Origin: Candidatus Amesbacteria bacterium RIFOXYB1_FULL_44_23
Lineage (GTDB): Bacteria > Patescibacteriota > Microgenomatia > CAZETR01 > Amesbacteraceae
Direction: 5' to 3'
DNA: 37,901 nt
NCBI GenBank assembly: GCA_001773775.1
Contig: MEXR01000052.1
Location: forward strand, 1-37,901
Positions 17,771 to 25,564 of this stretch are shown piece after piece. The notes under the pieces are model-generated. The model ran no database searches. It saw only the letters and a program-made list of their open reading frames with translations, and was not told the DNA's origin. The translations under genes and the position numbers were made by a program. Numbering within the stretch: position 1 is the stretch's first letter; each line of letters opens with the position of its first letter.

Positions 17771-19306
17771 TTATTTGATTTCAACTTTCCATATATAATC
17801 TCCGTTTCCGAAACTGACAGTATCATGTGTTATATAACTTTCTAAAAGTTTATATTCCCCGGGTAACTCTGACGGCACAAATCCGTTGTCATTCTTATCT
17901 TTTTTATTTCCGATAAACTCACCCGGTAGCCCCACGTATATTCCCTTTCTTGCGTTTGATTTTCTATTTAAATCAAAATGATCAAAGACGATATTGTCAA
18001 ATGTGTTTGAGTTCTCAACTCCGTTCCAAAAAACGCCTGCCTCCATTTTGTTGATCCAGGCATAGTACAGAAACGATCTGCCCAAAATGGTAGTCACAAA
18101 TCCGGGCGTGGCCTGCGGCCTGTTCTCAATCATACGGGCCATGGTCAGTTGGGCCATTGGCCTATTATCCCGCCAATATTCCTCATGACCGACAAAGTGC
18201 GCATAATTCATCAGTCCGCTCCAGATAATCAGGCCAATTATAGGAACTTTCAGATAGTTATTAAAAGTCCGGATCCCCAAGAAAGCCCACATCGACAGCC
18301 CCAGGTACAAACCGGTACCGTTTATAAGAAAACTGCCTGATTTACCAAAAAAGCTGGCGACAACTCCCCAAATCAAAAACAAATTTGCCATTTGCGCCCA
18401 TTCCTTATTGGATTTACTTCCCTTATATATTCCCCAAAGAGCTAGCGGAATCACCCAAAACGGTAGAAATGATAGTTCCTTACTACTCCACAGGTTTTTA
18501 GAAATAGTAGTATCGGCTTGCCCGGGATATGACCATTTTTCAAAATCAATCATTTCAGAAAAATGTTTTCCCACCGCCAGATACCCAAAAACTAGCTTGT
18601 TGTAAGAAATCCTCTTCAGCTTTAAGGGAATTACATCATTGAAGTTATTTAACTGATATTCAAATTTTGCTCTCTGATCGACCGCAAACATTAAATTGGA
18701 TTCAGTTAGCCCCATATCTTTCCAAAACCATCTGCTTGAATTAAATCCGCCCGTTACCCAAATTCCAAAACCTATTAGAAAAACTCCCAGTATAAAAGCG
18801 CTTAGTTTATTTCCGGCAATCCGCTTATTAAGAGTTAAATTAAAAGCCAGGATCCCCGAAAGAAATATCCCTGAAAAACTGCTCATCGACAAAAATAGCA
18901 GTAAAAAAATGATGATTACATTCCTAAGTCGTTTTTCTTTAATCGTTCGCGACGTCCCCAGAACTGCTAGGCCTAAAAAAAGAGACCACAGTCCGGGTAA
19001 GTTAAAAACCATCAAGTTCCAAAACCAAGGCATTACCAGAAGTCCTGTTCCCAGACAGGCAATAGGAATGGCCAATAGTAAATTAGGCAGTCTCAAACCT
19101 AAATCCCAAAGCCCGAAAATCGGCATTAAATACGGAGCTTCGGCTAAGTACGTTGGCTCGATCCTTGCATTGGTTAGCTTTCCCATTGCCACATATCTTT
19201 CCACCAGTTCTGTTTCACTGGGGGCAAAATTTCTTCCCAAAATTGTTATCCCGACTAAAATTACCACCCCAGTCCACAAAAGTACCTTGCCAAGCCGGCT
19301 TCCCAT
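17771..19306 (-). CDS. Divergent GT39-like polytopic membrane protein
   Basis: A 511-residue membrane protein heading the minus-strand operon. It has an N-terminal helix, a loop FAPSETELVERY instead of the usual DE-containing loop, and GLRLPNLLLAI, which looks like the RLPSALL segment conserved in GT39 enzymes. So it appears related to GT39 but without the canonical Asp-Glu pair; E residues in SETELVE might substitute, or the protein may be inactive. Two further blocks of helices surround a large central hydrophilic region (about residues 195-290), longer than in its neighbours. The final ~110 residues are soluble. Its ATG sits six bases downstream of a TATGAT box, suggesting a leaderless transcript. 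Function is unassigned. Confidence 0.6.
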   Translation of the reverse strand: MGSRLGKVLLWTGVVILVGITILGRNFAPSETELVERYVAMGKLTNARIEPTYLAEAPYLMPIFGLWDLGLRLPNLLLAIPIACLGTGLLVMPWFWNLMVFNLPGLWSLFLGLAVLGTSRTIKEKRLRNVIIIFLLLFLSMSSFSGIFLSGILAFNLTLNKRIAGNKLSAFILGVFLIGFGIWVTGGFNSSRWFWKDMGLTESNLMFAVDQRAKFEYQLNNFNDVIPLKLKRISYNKLVFGYLAVGKHFSEMIDFEKWSYPGQADTTISKNLWSSKELSFLPFWVIPLALWGIYKGSKSNKEWAQMANLFLIWGVVASFFGKSGSFLINGTGLYLGLSMWAFLGIRTFNNYLKVPIIGLIIWSGLMNYAHFVGHEEYWRDNRPMAQLTMARMIENRPQATPGFVTTILGRSFLYYAWINKMEAGVFWNGVENSNTFDNIVFDHFDLNRKSNARKGIYVGLPGEFIGNKKDKNDNGFVPSELPGEYKLLESYITHDTVSFGNGDYIWKVEIK

Positions 19307-19312
19307 TGGTCA

Positions 19313-19318
19313 ATCATA
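19313..19318 (-). promoter_or_regulatory. -10 box of the minus-strand glycan operon
   Basis: On the minus strand TATGAT is followed by six bases (TGACCA) and then the ATG at 19306, so the transcript would start at or next to the start codon. An overlapping TGTTATATG could act as an extended -10. No convincing -35 is visible. The gap to the divergent gene at 19343 is only 36 bases, so the two promoters must overlap. Confidence 0.5.
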
Positions 19319-19330
19319 TAACAAATATAG

Positions 19331-19336
19331 TAAAAT
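19331..19336 (+). promoter_or_regulatory. -10 box of the plus-strand operon starting at 19343
   Basis: TAAAAT is followed by six bases (CAGACA) and the GTG start at 19343. The overlapping TATAGT at 19326-19331 is an alternative hexamer. The spacing implies a leaderless mRNA. It is the same geometry as at several other first genes in this window. Confidence 0.5.
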
Positions 19337-19342
19337 CAGACA

Positions 19343-20263
19343 GTGCTATCCGTTGTCATTAGCGCCTGGAACGAAGAACAGAACCTACCTCGAGTCGTAG
19401 CCTCAGTTCGGGGATTAGCCGACGAAATTGTCGTGGTGGACACCGAAAGTACCGACAAAACCAAATTAGTCGCCAAGCAGTTGGGCTGCCAGGTCTTTAG
19501 CCACCCGAATACCGGTATTGTTGAGCCAGTCAGAAACTTTTCCATAGCCAAGGCCAAGGGCGACTGGGTACTGTTATTAGACGCTGATGAGGAAGTATCT
19601 CCCGCTCTCAAAAAACACATTCAGAAAGTCATCTCCGAAAATAAAGCCGATTATTTTCGTATCCCCAGACGCAACTACATTTTTGGTCGCTGGATTAAAA
19701 GTTCTCACTGGTGGCCGGATTACGTTTACCGGCTGTTTCGCAAAGGTTATATAGTTTGGGACAGCGCCATCCACAGTATTCCCCAAACCCGCGGCTTAGG
19801 TCTAGATTTTTCTTCAGACGAAGACCATGCCATTATTCATCATCACTATTCGACCATTTCCCAGTATTTTGAGCGTGTTAACCGCTACACCGATCATCAA
19901 CTTTCGCTTTTGGTTGCCAACGGAGTGGTATTTAAGTGGCAATACTTACTGCAAAAACCGGCCCAGGAATTCCTGCGTCAGTTTTTTTCCCGGGGCGGTT
20001 ACAAAGAGGGGATTCACGGATTGGCTCTTTCGGGACTGCAGACGTTTTCTGAAATGACTCTCTACTTAAAGCTTTGGCAACATCACGGCTTTTCTGATCA
20101 GAAAGTTTCCTTGCCTGAATTTGGTAAACAAGCCTCATCGGTGATTAGGGATTATTCCTGGTGGTATTTTGAAGAAACCGGGAAAAACACTTTTTTTCTT
20201 CTCAAACCCTTCGTTAAAATCCACCGCCGGATCGCCACTTTTTTATGCAGGTTTCTGTCATAG
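19343..20263 (+). CDS. GT2 family glycosyltransferase (WaaE/KdtX-like)
   Basis: A 306-residue GT-A enzyme starting at GTG; there is no better ATG and the conserved fold begins at once with LSVVISAWNEEQNLPRVVAS. VVVDTESTDKT near residue 33, a VEPVRNFSIAKAKGDWVLLL block and the metal-binding D-A-D-E near residue 80 follow. RRNYIFGRWIKSSHWWPDY and RLFRKGYIVWD match the WaaE-like subgroup (LPS core beta-1,4-glucosyltransferase relatives). It acts in the cytoplasm on a membrane-linked acceptor; the sugar is unknown. It is the first gene of a nine-gene operon and probably has a leaderless mRNA. The last 19 bases overlap the next gene. Confidence 0.88.
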   Translation: MLSVVISAWNEEQNLPRVVASVRGLADEIVVVDTESTDKTKLVAKQLGCQVFSHPNTGIVEPVRNFSIAKAKGDWVLLLDADEEVSPALKKHIQKVISENKADYFRIPRRNYIFGRWIKSSHWWPDYVYRLFRKGYIVWDSAIHSIPQTRGLGLDFSSDEDHAIIHHHYSTISQYFERVNRYTDHQLSLLVANGVVFKWQYLLQKPAQEFLRQFFSRGGYKEGIHGLALSGLQTFSEMTLYLKLWQHHGFSDQKVSLPEFGKQASSVIRDYSWWYFEETGKNTFFLLKPFVKIHRRIATFLCRFLS

Positions 20264-21156
20264 TTTTAAGCTGGAACAGCGCCGATTACATCGGCAAATG
20301 CCTCGACTCTTTACAAAAAGTCAGCGTTCCTTCTGGTGTGGATTTTAGGGTTATTTTGGTAGACAACGCATCTTCGGACAATTCGGTTAAATATCTGACC
20401 AAAAAGTACCCCCAGCATGAACTACTGGTTAACCAATCAAACTTAGGTTATGCCCAGGGCAATAATGTCGGAATTCAAAAAGCTCTGGAAAACGGCAGTG
20501 ATTTTGTCTGGATAGTTAATCCGGACGTCGAAGTTCACCCTAAATCTCTTACAGCTTTACTTGCCGGAGCCCGCAATTTCCCTCAGGGTGGTATTTTTGG
20601 CTCCAAAATATATTTTGCCCCGGGATTTGAATTCCACAAAGATCGTTATACCAAAAAAGATATTGGAAAAGTCATCTGGTACGCCGGAGGCAATATGGAC
20701 TGGGGCAATATGGAAGGACATCACAGAGGGGTGGATGAAGTAGACTCGGACAAATATAACCGGGACTTAGAAACCGATTTTGTTACCGGAGCCTCCATGT
20801 TTGTCAAAAGTCAGGTCTACCGGGATATCGGACTTCTGGATAGCCGTTTTTTCCTGTACTACGAAGAAAATGATTTCTGCCAGCGGGCTAAAGCCGCCGG
20901 CTGGAAGCTTATGTATATCCCCGACAGCATCGCCTGGCACGCCAACGCCCAGGCAACAGGGATCGGCTCCGGCCTTCAGGACTATTACATCACCAGAAAC
21001 CGACTCTTTTTTGGCTTGCGCCACGCTCCCTTCTACACTAAGCTTTTGCTCATAAAACAGTCGATTTGGTTATATTTCAATGGTCGCCCCTGGCAGAAAA
21101 GGGGAGTTTTGGATTTTTATCTCGGCCGGTTGGGCACCGGATCGTACCAACCTTAA
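20245..21156 (+). CDS. GT2 family glycosyltransferase (rhamnosyltransferase-like)
   Basis: A 303-residue GT-A enzyme. Motifs: VSVIVLSWNSADYIGKCLDS at the N-terminus, LVDNASSDNSV near 45, NQSNLGYAQGNNVGIQKAL near 75, WIVNPDVEVHP (DxD region) near 92, FVTGASMFVK near 175 and FFLYYEENDFCQRAKAAGW near 200. The order is that of WbbL/RfbF-type rhamnosyltransferases, although other hexoses are possible. The ATG lies 19 bases inside the previous gene, with no Shine-Dalgarno. It probably extends a lipid-linked glycan in the cytoplasm together with its GT2 and GT4 neighbours. Confidence 0.87.
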   Translation: MQVSVIVLSWNSADYIGKCLDSLQKVSVPSGVDFRVILVDNASSDNSVKYLTKKYPQHELLVNQSNLGYAQGNNVGIQKALENGSDFVWIVNPDVEVHPKSLTALLAGARNFPQGGIFGSKIYFAPGFEFHKDRYTKKDIGKVIWYAGGNMDWGNMEGHHRGVDEVDSDKYNRDLETDFVTGASMFVKSQVYRDIGLLDSRFFLYYEENDFCQRAKAAGWKLMYIPDSIAWHANAQATGIGSGLQDYYITRNRLFFGLRHAPFYTKLLLIKQSIWLYFNGRPWQKRGVLDFYLGRLGTGSYQP

Positions 21157-21159
21157 ATC

Positions 21160-21933
21160 ATGCTTTCCGCAATCGTAATCACTAAAAATGAACAAGCTAT
21201 GATTGCCGACTGCCTTAAGTCGCTTGAGTTTGCCGACGAAAAAATACTTGTTGATACCGGAAACACCGATTCCACCAACTCCATAGCCGAAAAAATGGGT
21301 TGGAAAGTGTATAAAAGTCAGGGCAAAAATTTTTCCGAATTCCGAAACGATGGCCTTAAGCAGACTCACGGAGATTGGATTTTGTATTTGGATGCCGATG
21401 AAAGGCTGACTTCTGATTCAATTTCGGAAATCAAATCCTTAGTAAAAACCCCCGGCGATGCCGATGTGGGAGCCTTTGCCCTGCCCCGGACCAATTATTA
21501 TCTGGGAAAAAACCTGCTTCATGGGGGCTGGGGAAATGAATACATCGTCCGCCTGTTTAAAAAAACCCATCTTTCAGCCTGGAAAAATCCTCTGCACGAA
21601 GAGCCGGTATTTTCAGGTAGCTTAAAAAAATTAACTCATCCCTTTATCCACATTTCCCATCGGGATTTAACCTCCATGCTCGGCAAGACTATTCAATACA
21701 CCGATTATGAGGCCAAACTTCGTTTTCAATCCGGTCACCCTCCGGTTACCTGGTGGCGGTTTTTTAGGGTTATGTTCACTGAATTTTGGCATCGGTTCGT
21801 TTCTCTTTCTGCGGCCAAGGATGGCCGGGTGGGCATAATTGAAGGCATGTTCCAGGTATTTAACATGTTTGTTATTTATGCCCGGCTCTGGGAGATGCAG
21901 GTAACCCATGCGCAAAAAAGCTCTCATAATTAA
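21160..21933 (+). CDS. GT2 family glycosyltransferase (WaaE/KdtX-like)
   Basis: A 257-residue GT-A enzyme, paralogous to the gene at 19343. It opens LSAIVITKNEQAMIADCLKS, then LVDTGNTDSTNS near 33, FSEFRNDGLKQTHGDW near 62, LYLDADERLTS (metal-binding DAD) near 80, and PRTNYYLGKNLLHGGWGNEY with RLFKKTHLSAWKNPLHE. This pattern is typical of WaaE-like glycosyltransferases. It starts 3 bases after the preceding gene and overlaps the following GT4 by 26 bases. Its role is probably sugar addition during assembly of a cytoplasmic glycan. The exact sugar and linkage are not predictable. Confidence 0.87.
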   Translation: MLSAIVITKNEQAMIADCLKSLEFADEKILVDTGNTDSTNSIAEKMGWKVYKSQGKNFSEFRNDGLKQTHGDWILYLDADERLTSDSISEIKSLVKTPGDADVGAFALPRTNYYLGKNLLHGGWGNEYIVRLFKKTHLSAWKNPLHEEPVFSGSLKKLTHPFIHISHRDLTSMLGKTIQYTDYEAKLRFQSGHPPVTWWRFFRVMFTEFWHRFVSLSAAKDGRVGIIEGMFQVFNMFVIYARLWEMQVTHAQKSSHN

Positions 21934-22945
21934 CCCGTATTGGGACAGCTTAGGCGGGGGCGAGCGCTATACTGCCACTCTGGTTCGCTACCTGCTTGAT
22001 CGTGGTTGGCTGGTAGATATTTATTGGTCAACCAACTTTTCTAGTCAGCTTAAAGATCGTTTTGGAGTCGATGTTGGTTTGGCCAATTGGCTCAATAAGA
22101 CATACTCGCCTCCCCAAACCATCAAGTACGATTTGTTATTTTGGGTTTCTGACGGCAGCCTGCCCGTAAGTTTTTGCAAAAAAACCATCATTCATTTGCA
22201 GTTTCCCTTCTTAAACATTGCCGGTAGGGGATTTAAGAATTTTCTTAAATCGCGTATTTATACTTTTGTAGTTAATTCCGGCTTTACCAAGACGTTTATC
22301 GATAAAGAATTTTCCGTTTCCAGCCAAGTCGTATACCCCCCCATAGACACCAGCTTGTTTATGTCGGCCGCAAAAACCAATTCCATTGTTTATGTCGGCC
22401 GCTTTTCAAATCTTACCCAGCATAAGGGTCAGGAAGTTCTCATCAAATCCTTCAAAAACATTTCAAGAAGTATCCCCGGATGGAAACTGATTTTAGCCGG
22501 CGGCACTTCAGTTGGCACCAATTCGGCTGACCTAACTAAACTCAAAAAACAAGCAAAGGGTTATCCGATTGAATTTGTGACTAATCCCAGTTTTGACCAG
22601 TTAAGAAAATTATTTTCCTCTTCAAAAATATTTTGGTCAGCTAGCGGCTTCGGGGTCGACCAGAATTCACAACCCATCAAAACCGAACACTTCGGGATAA
22701 CGGTAGTAGAAGCCATGGCGGCCGGTAGTGTTCCGGTTATTGTTAATGCCGGGGGCCATCCGGAAATAGTTGAAGACAAAGTCAGCGGGTTTTTATGGGC
22801 CACGACTCAGGAACTGGAATCAACCACTCTGGACCTCATTACCCAGAATCAATTTGCCAAGTACTCCCAAGCCGCCCAGGTCAGGAGTAAAATATTTGAT
22901 GTGACAGAATTTAATAATCGGCTTGATCGGGTTATCAAAGTATGA
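21908..22945 (+). CDS. GT4 family glycosyltransferase (ALG2/ALG11-like)
   Basis: A 345-residue GT-B enzyme. The N-terminal INPYWDSLGGGERYTATLV contains the glycine-rich acceptor-side loop typical of ALG11/ALG2-like and other GT4 mannosyl- or glucosyltransferases. The C-terminal domain starts with YVGRFSNLTQHKGQEVLIKS. The donor-binding E260-H-F-G-I-T-V-V-E268 (EX7E) is followed by AMAAGSVPVIVNAGGHPEIV. It uses a nucleotide-diphospho sugar on the cytoplasmic face. It is the only GT4 in the window. The start is 26 bases inside the previous gene and the stop forms ATGA with the next. Confidence 0.88.
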   Translation: MRKKALIINPYWDSLGGGERYTATLVRYLLDRGWLVDIYWSTNFSSQLKDRFGVDVGLANWLNKTYSPPQTIKYDLLFWVSDGSLPVSFCKKTIIHLQFPFLNIAGRGFKNFLKSRIYTFVVNSGFTKTFIDKEFSVSSQVVYPPIDTSLFMSAAKTNSIVYVGRFSNLTQHKGQEVLIKSFKNISRSIPGWKLILAGGTSVGTNSADLTKLKKQAKGYPIEFVTNPSFDQLRKLFSSSKIFWSASGFGVDQNSQPIKTEHFGITVVEAMAAGSVPVIVNAGGHPEIVEDKVSGFLWATTQELESTTLDLITQNQFAKYSQAAQVRSKIFDVTEFNNRLDRVIKV

Positions 22946-24117
22946 AGAAACTTCTTCCCTGGTTACTTGCAGGCTTAGTATTAAGATTACTTCTTATCCC
23001 CATCTCGTTGCATCCGGATTTTCGCGCCGTCAATTTAGCCGGATATTTAATTTCTCAAAAAGGCCAGACATTTTCTTTCTATGATTACCTCAGTCGCCAA
23101 CCCAGAACCGATCGCTGGGTCCAGTTATATGGTGATAACCTATTTATTTATCCGCCGCTGGCATACATTACTCATGCCGTTTTCAACAAAGCCTTGTTTT
23201 GGGCTTACCCCCAAACGGCCTTTTTTACTCTGTTAAACGATATTGGCCAGTTGCGGCAGGATTTAGGATTCCCGCTTCTGATGTATTTGCTTAAATTGCC
23301 GTATTTACTAGCCGACGGCATTTGTTTGCTTATTCTTTCCCGGCTTTTGCCCGCAAAAAATAAATTAATAGGTCAGTTAGTTTGGCTCTTTAATCCGATA
23401 ACCATTTATTCTGCCTACTTAATGGGTCAATTTGATATATTCATTGCCCTGTTTTTACTTCTGACGCTTTATTTTTCACCTAAAAACCCCATCCTTTCAG
23501 CCGTCAGCTTGGGCCTGTCTGCGGCTTTCAAGCCGTTTGTATTGGTACTCGCCCCACTTTTGCCGGGAAATTCGGTAAAAAACCTGCTTATTTCCGGTTT
23601 GACATATTTTGCGACCCTTCTGCCGTATTTATTCTCGCCGGCTTTTCGTCAGTATGCCCTGCTGGCCTCCCAGTCGGATAAATTGTTTTTCGCCAAGATT
23701 ATGATTTCCGGATCACAATATCTGCCTCTTTTTCTTGTCGGACTGATCCTGATTTACTTCTGGCGCTACTTTAAGCCCGCAACCTATTCCTTAGTCGGCT
23801 GGCTGTCGCTGCCGCTTTTTTTGTTTTTTTCACTGACTCACTATCATCCGCAATGGTTTACTTGGTTTGCTCCGATTTTGACCTATCTTTTTGCCACCGA
23901 CAACAAAACCCGCCTGCCGATACTCGCTTTAGTCACAAGCTTTCTGGTGGTAGTCTTTTCTTTTGATCCTTCTTTGAATTTCCAGTTAATTAATTCCGAC
24001 CTTCTTCTCAAAATTCCCGATCTTTACACTTCAATCGCCAGGGGCATATTTGCCGGGACCGCCCTTTATTTAACTTTCCATCTTCAGGCGGCTTCTCATG
24101 GCCAGAGCAAATCTTAA
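22942..24117 (+). CDS. GT-C mannosyltransferase-like membrane protein (PIG-M/DUF2029-like)
   Basis: A 391-residue multi-pass protein. The N-terminal helix is followed by a loop with LHPDFRAVNLAGYLISQKG, in which the Asp is the likely catalytic acid, then DNLFIYPPLAYI. In the middle it has WLFNPITIYSAYLMGQFDIF, the (N)P...GQFD motif seen in PIG-M-type and related polyprenyl-phosphate mannosyltransferases, and LSAAFKPFVLVLAPLL. It lacks the long soluble tail of the GT39 proteins and is shorter than they are. The closest relative in the window is the gene at 13488. It probably adds a sugar from a lipid-phosphate donor on the outer face. ATGA overlap upstream, 20-base overlap downstream. Confidence 0.75.
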   Translation: MKKLLPWLLAGLVLRLLLIPISLHPDFRAVNLAGYLISQKGQTFSFYDYLSRQPRTDRWVQLYGDNLFIYPPLAYITHAVFNKALFWAYPQTAFFTLLNDIGQLRQDLGFPLLMYLLKLPYLLADGICLLILSRLLPAKNKLIGQLVWLFNPITIYSAYLMGQFDIFIALFLLLTLYFSPKNPILSAVSLGLSAAFKPFVLVLAPLLPGNSVKNLLISGLTYFATLLPYLFSPAFRQYALLASQSDKLFFAKIMISGSQYLPLFLVGLILIYFWRYFKPATYSLVGWLSLPLFLFFSLTHYHPQWFTWFAPILTYLFATDNKTRLPILALVTSFLVVVFSFDPSLNFQLINSDLLLKIPDLYTSIARGIFAGTALYLTFHLQAASHGQSKS

Positions 24118-25564
24118 ATCCCTGCTTTTTTGGGAGCTTCTAGGATTTTTTCTTCTTGCGACCCTTCCCCGTCTTTGGCGGTTGCCGGCTGACCTGCAGA
24201 TCACTTACGACCAGGGACTGCATTCGCTGGATGTTTGGAAAATTTGGCACGACGGCCACATATCATTATTGGGCCACCCCACGGATGTGCCCGGAATTTT
24301 TCATGGTCCGATTTACTATTGGTTGATGCTGCCTTTTTATGTCTTAGGCCGCGGCAATCCGGCAGTAGTTGCCTTGTGGCAGGCCTTAACTCACAGCTTC
24401 TCCGTAATTCTTGTGTACATGTTGGCTTGGAGGTTATTTAATCGCCAAACCGCCAGAATCAGTGCCTTTATTTTTGCCGTAAGCTTTGGCTTTATTAGTT
24501 TTGCCCGTTGGTTAAATAACGTCAATCCGGTAATTCCTTTTTCTTTGCTTTTTTTCTTAAGTTTAGAAAAATCCCGTAAAAATCCTGCCTTTTGGTTTCC
24601 GTTTTCAGCTCTAGTTTGCTCTTTGATCATTCAGTTCAATGGAGCTATCGGAGTGTTTTTACTTCCGGTGTTGTTGCTCAGCGCTTTCATCCGTCCCACA
24701 CCCAAGCTTTTATCGGCACTTGCTTTTTTCCTGCCCCATCTCCCGCTTGTAGTTTTTGATTTGCGGCACAACTTTTTGGTCACTAAAAGTATTCTCAACT
24801 ATTCACTGGCCGGCAGTTCTGGGGTGGGTATCGGTTTTTCACATATCGCCTACGATCTGTCGGTACTCGTCAATCAGGTAACTTCCGTTTTGGTCTGGCC
24901 GTTTGCGGCGCTGTCTTTGGTTTTAATTCTGTTTACCTTTTTACAGATTTATCGTCATATCAAAAAACCTTCGCTTCGCCGTATTTTATTTTGGACTGCC
25001 GCTCCAATTTTAAGTTTATTTCTTTACAAAAGGGGTGCCATCGGGTTTTTCTACTGGTCAACTTTACCTCTGATACTGATTTTAATTTCCTTTGCTTTTT
25101 CGGCCCTCAAACGCCCGTTACTTTATTTAGTTTTGCTGATTATTGCCGTTGTAAATATTTACCAATGGCAAAATTTTGTATCCCCGAATTTTGCTCTGAC
25201 TCCAATCGGCACCAGAAACCTGCTCACCCAAGACGATCGCGTCACCGCCATTGATTGGATATATAAAAAAGCAGCTGGTCGCCCCATTTATTTATGGACC
25301 TATACCATTCCGTACCTGCTGGACCATCCCTGGAGATATTACTTTATCTGGTACGGCAAGTCTAAATACGGCTACCTTCCTGAAAGTTTTGGTGGGGCAT
25401 CGCGAAATGATCTGCCCAAAAACGCTGTATTTTTTGCACTCTTTGAACCCAACGTCGACCGGCCGGCTAATCTGATTGACTGGAAAAGTAGACTCTCCTT
25501 AGAGTTTCCGGAATTAATCTCTGATTTTAGGTCTCATGATGCTATCGTAGAATTCCGACAATGA
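24098..25564 (+). CDS. GT39-like membrane glycosyltransferase (DQG variant)
   Basis: A 488-residue multi-pass protein close in layout to the gene at 1542. The first loop has T-Y-D-Q-G, then the segment IWHDGHISLLGHPTDVPGIF and HGPIYYWLMLPFYVLGRGNP. The Asp is kept and the paired Glu is Gln, as in the genes at 1542 and 29303. FDLRHNFLVTKS in the middle matches the RH motif shared by most of these paralogues (FDIRHSW, FNFRHDN, FEARHDY, FELRHNF). The C-terminal ~100 residues are soluble. Overlap with the previous gene is 20 bases, and the stop forms ATGA with the YfhO gene. Likely a polyprenyl-phosphate-sugar-dependent glycosyltransferase. Confidence 0.84.
   Translation: MARANLKSLLFWELLGFFLLATLPRLWRLPADLQITYDQGLHSLDVWKIWHDGHISLLGHPTDVPGIFHGPIYYWLMLPFYVLGRGNPAVVALWQALTHSFSVILVYMLAWRLFNRQTARISAFIFAVSFGFISFARWLNNVNPVIPFSLLFFLSLEKSRKNPAFWFPFSALVCSLIIQFNGAIGVFLLPVLLLSAFIRPTPKLLSALAFFLPHLPLVVFDLRHNFLVTKSILNYSLAGSSGVGIGFSHIAYDLSVLVNQVTSVLVWPFAALSLVLILFTFLQIYRHIKKPSLRRILFWTAAPILSLFLYKRGAIGFFYWSTLPLILILISFAFSALKRPLLYLVLLIIAVVNIYQWQNFVSPNFALTPIGTRNLLTQDDRVTAIDWIYKKAAGRPIYLWTYTIPYLLDHPWRYYFIWYGKSKYGYLPESFGGASRNDLPKNAVFFALFEPNVDRPANLIDWKSRLSLEFPELISDFRSHDAIVEFRQ

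Noticed and set aside
18696-19400. A 234-codon open frame on the plus strand opposite the membrane protein gene at 17771-19306
   Set aside because: It lacks domain motifs, is rich in Pro/Lys/Ser as expected from the complement of a hydrophobic coding region, and crosses the divergent promoters. It is a shadow of the real gene.
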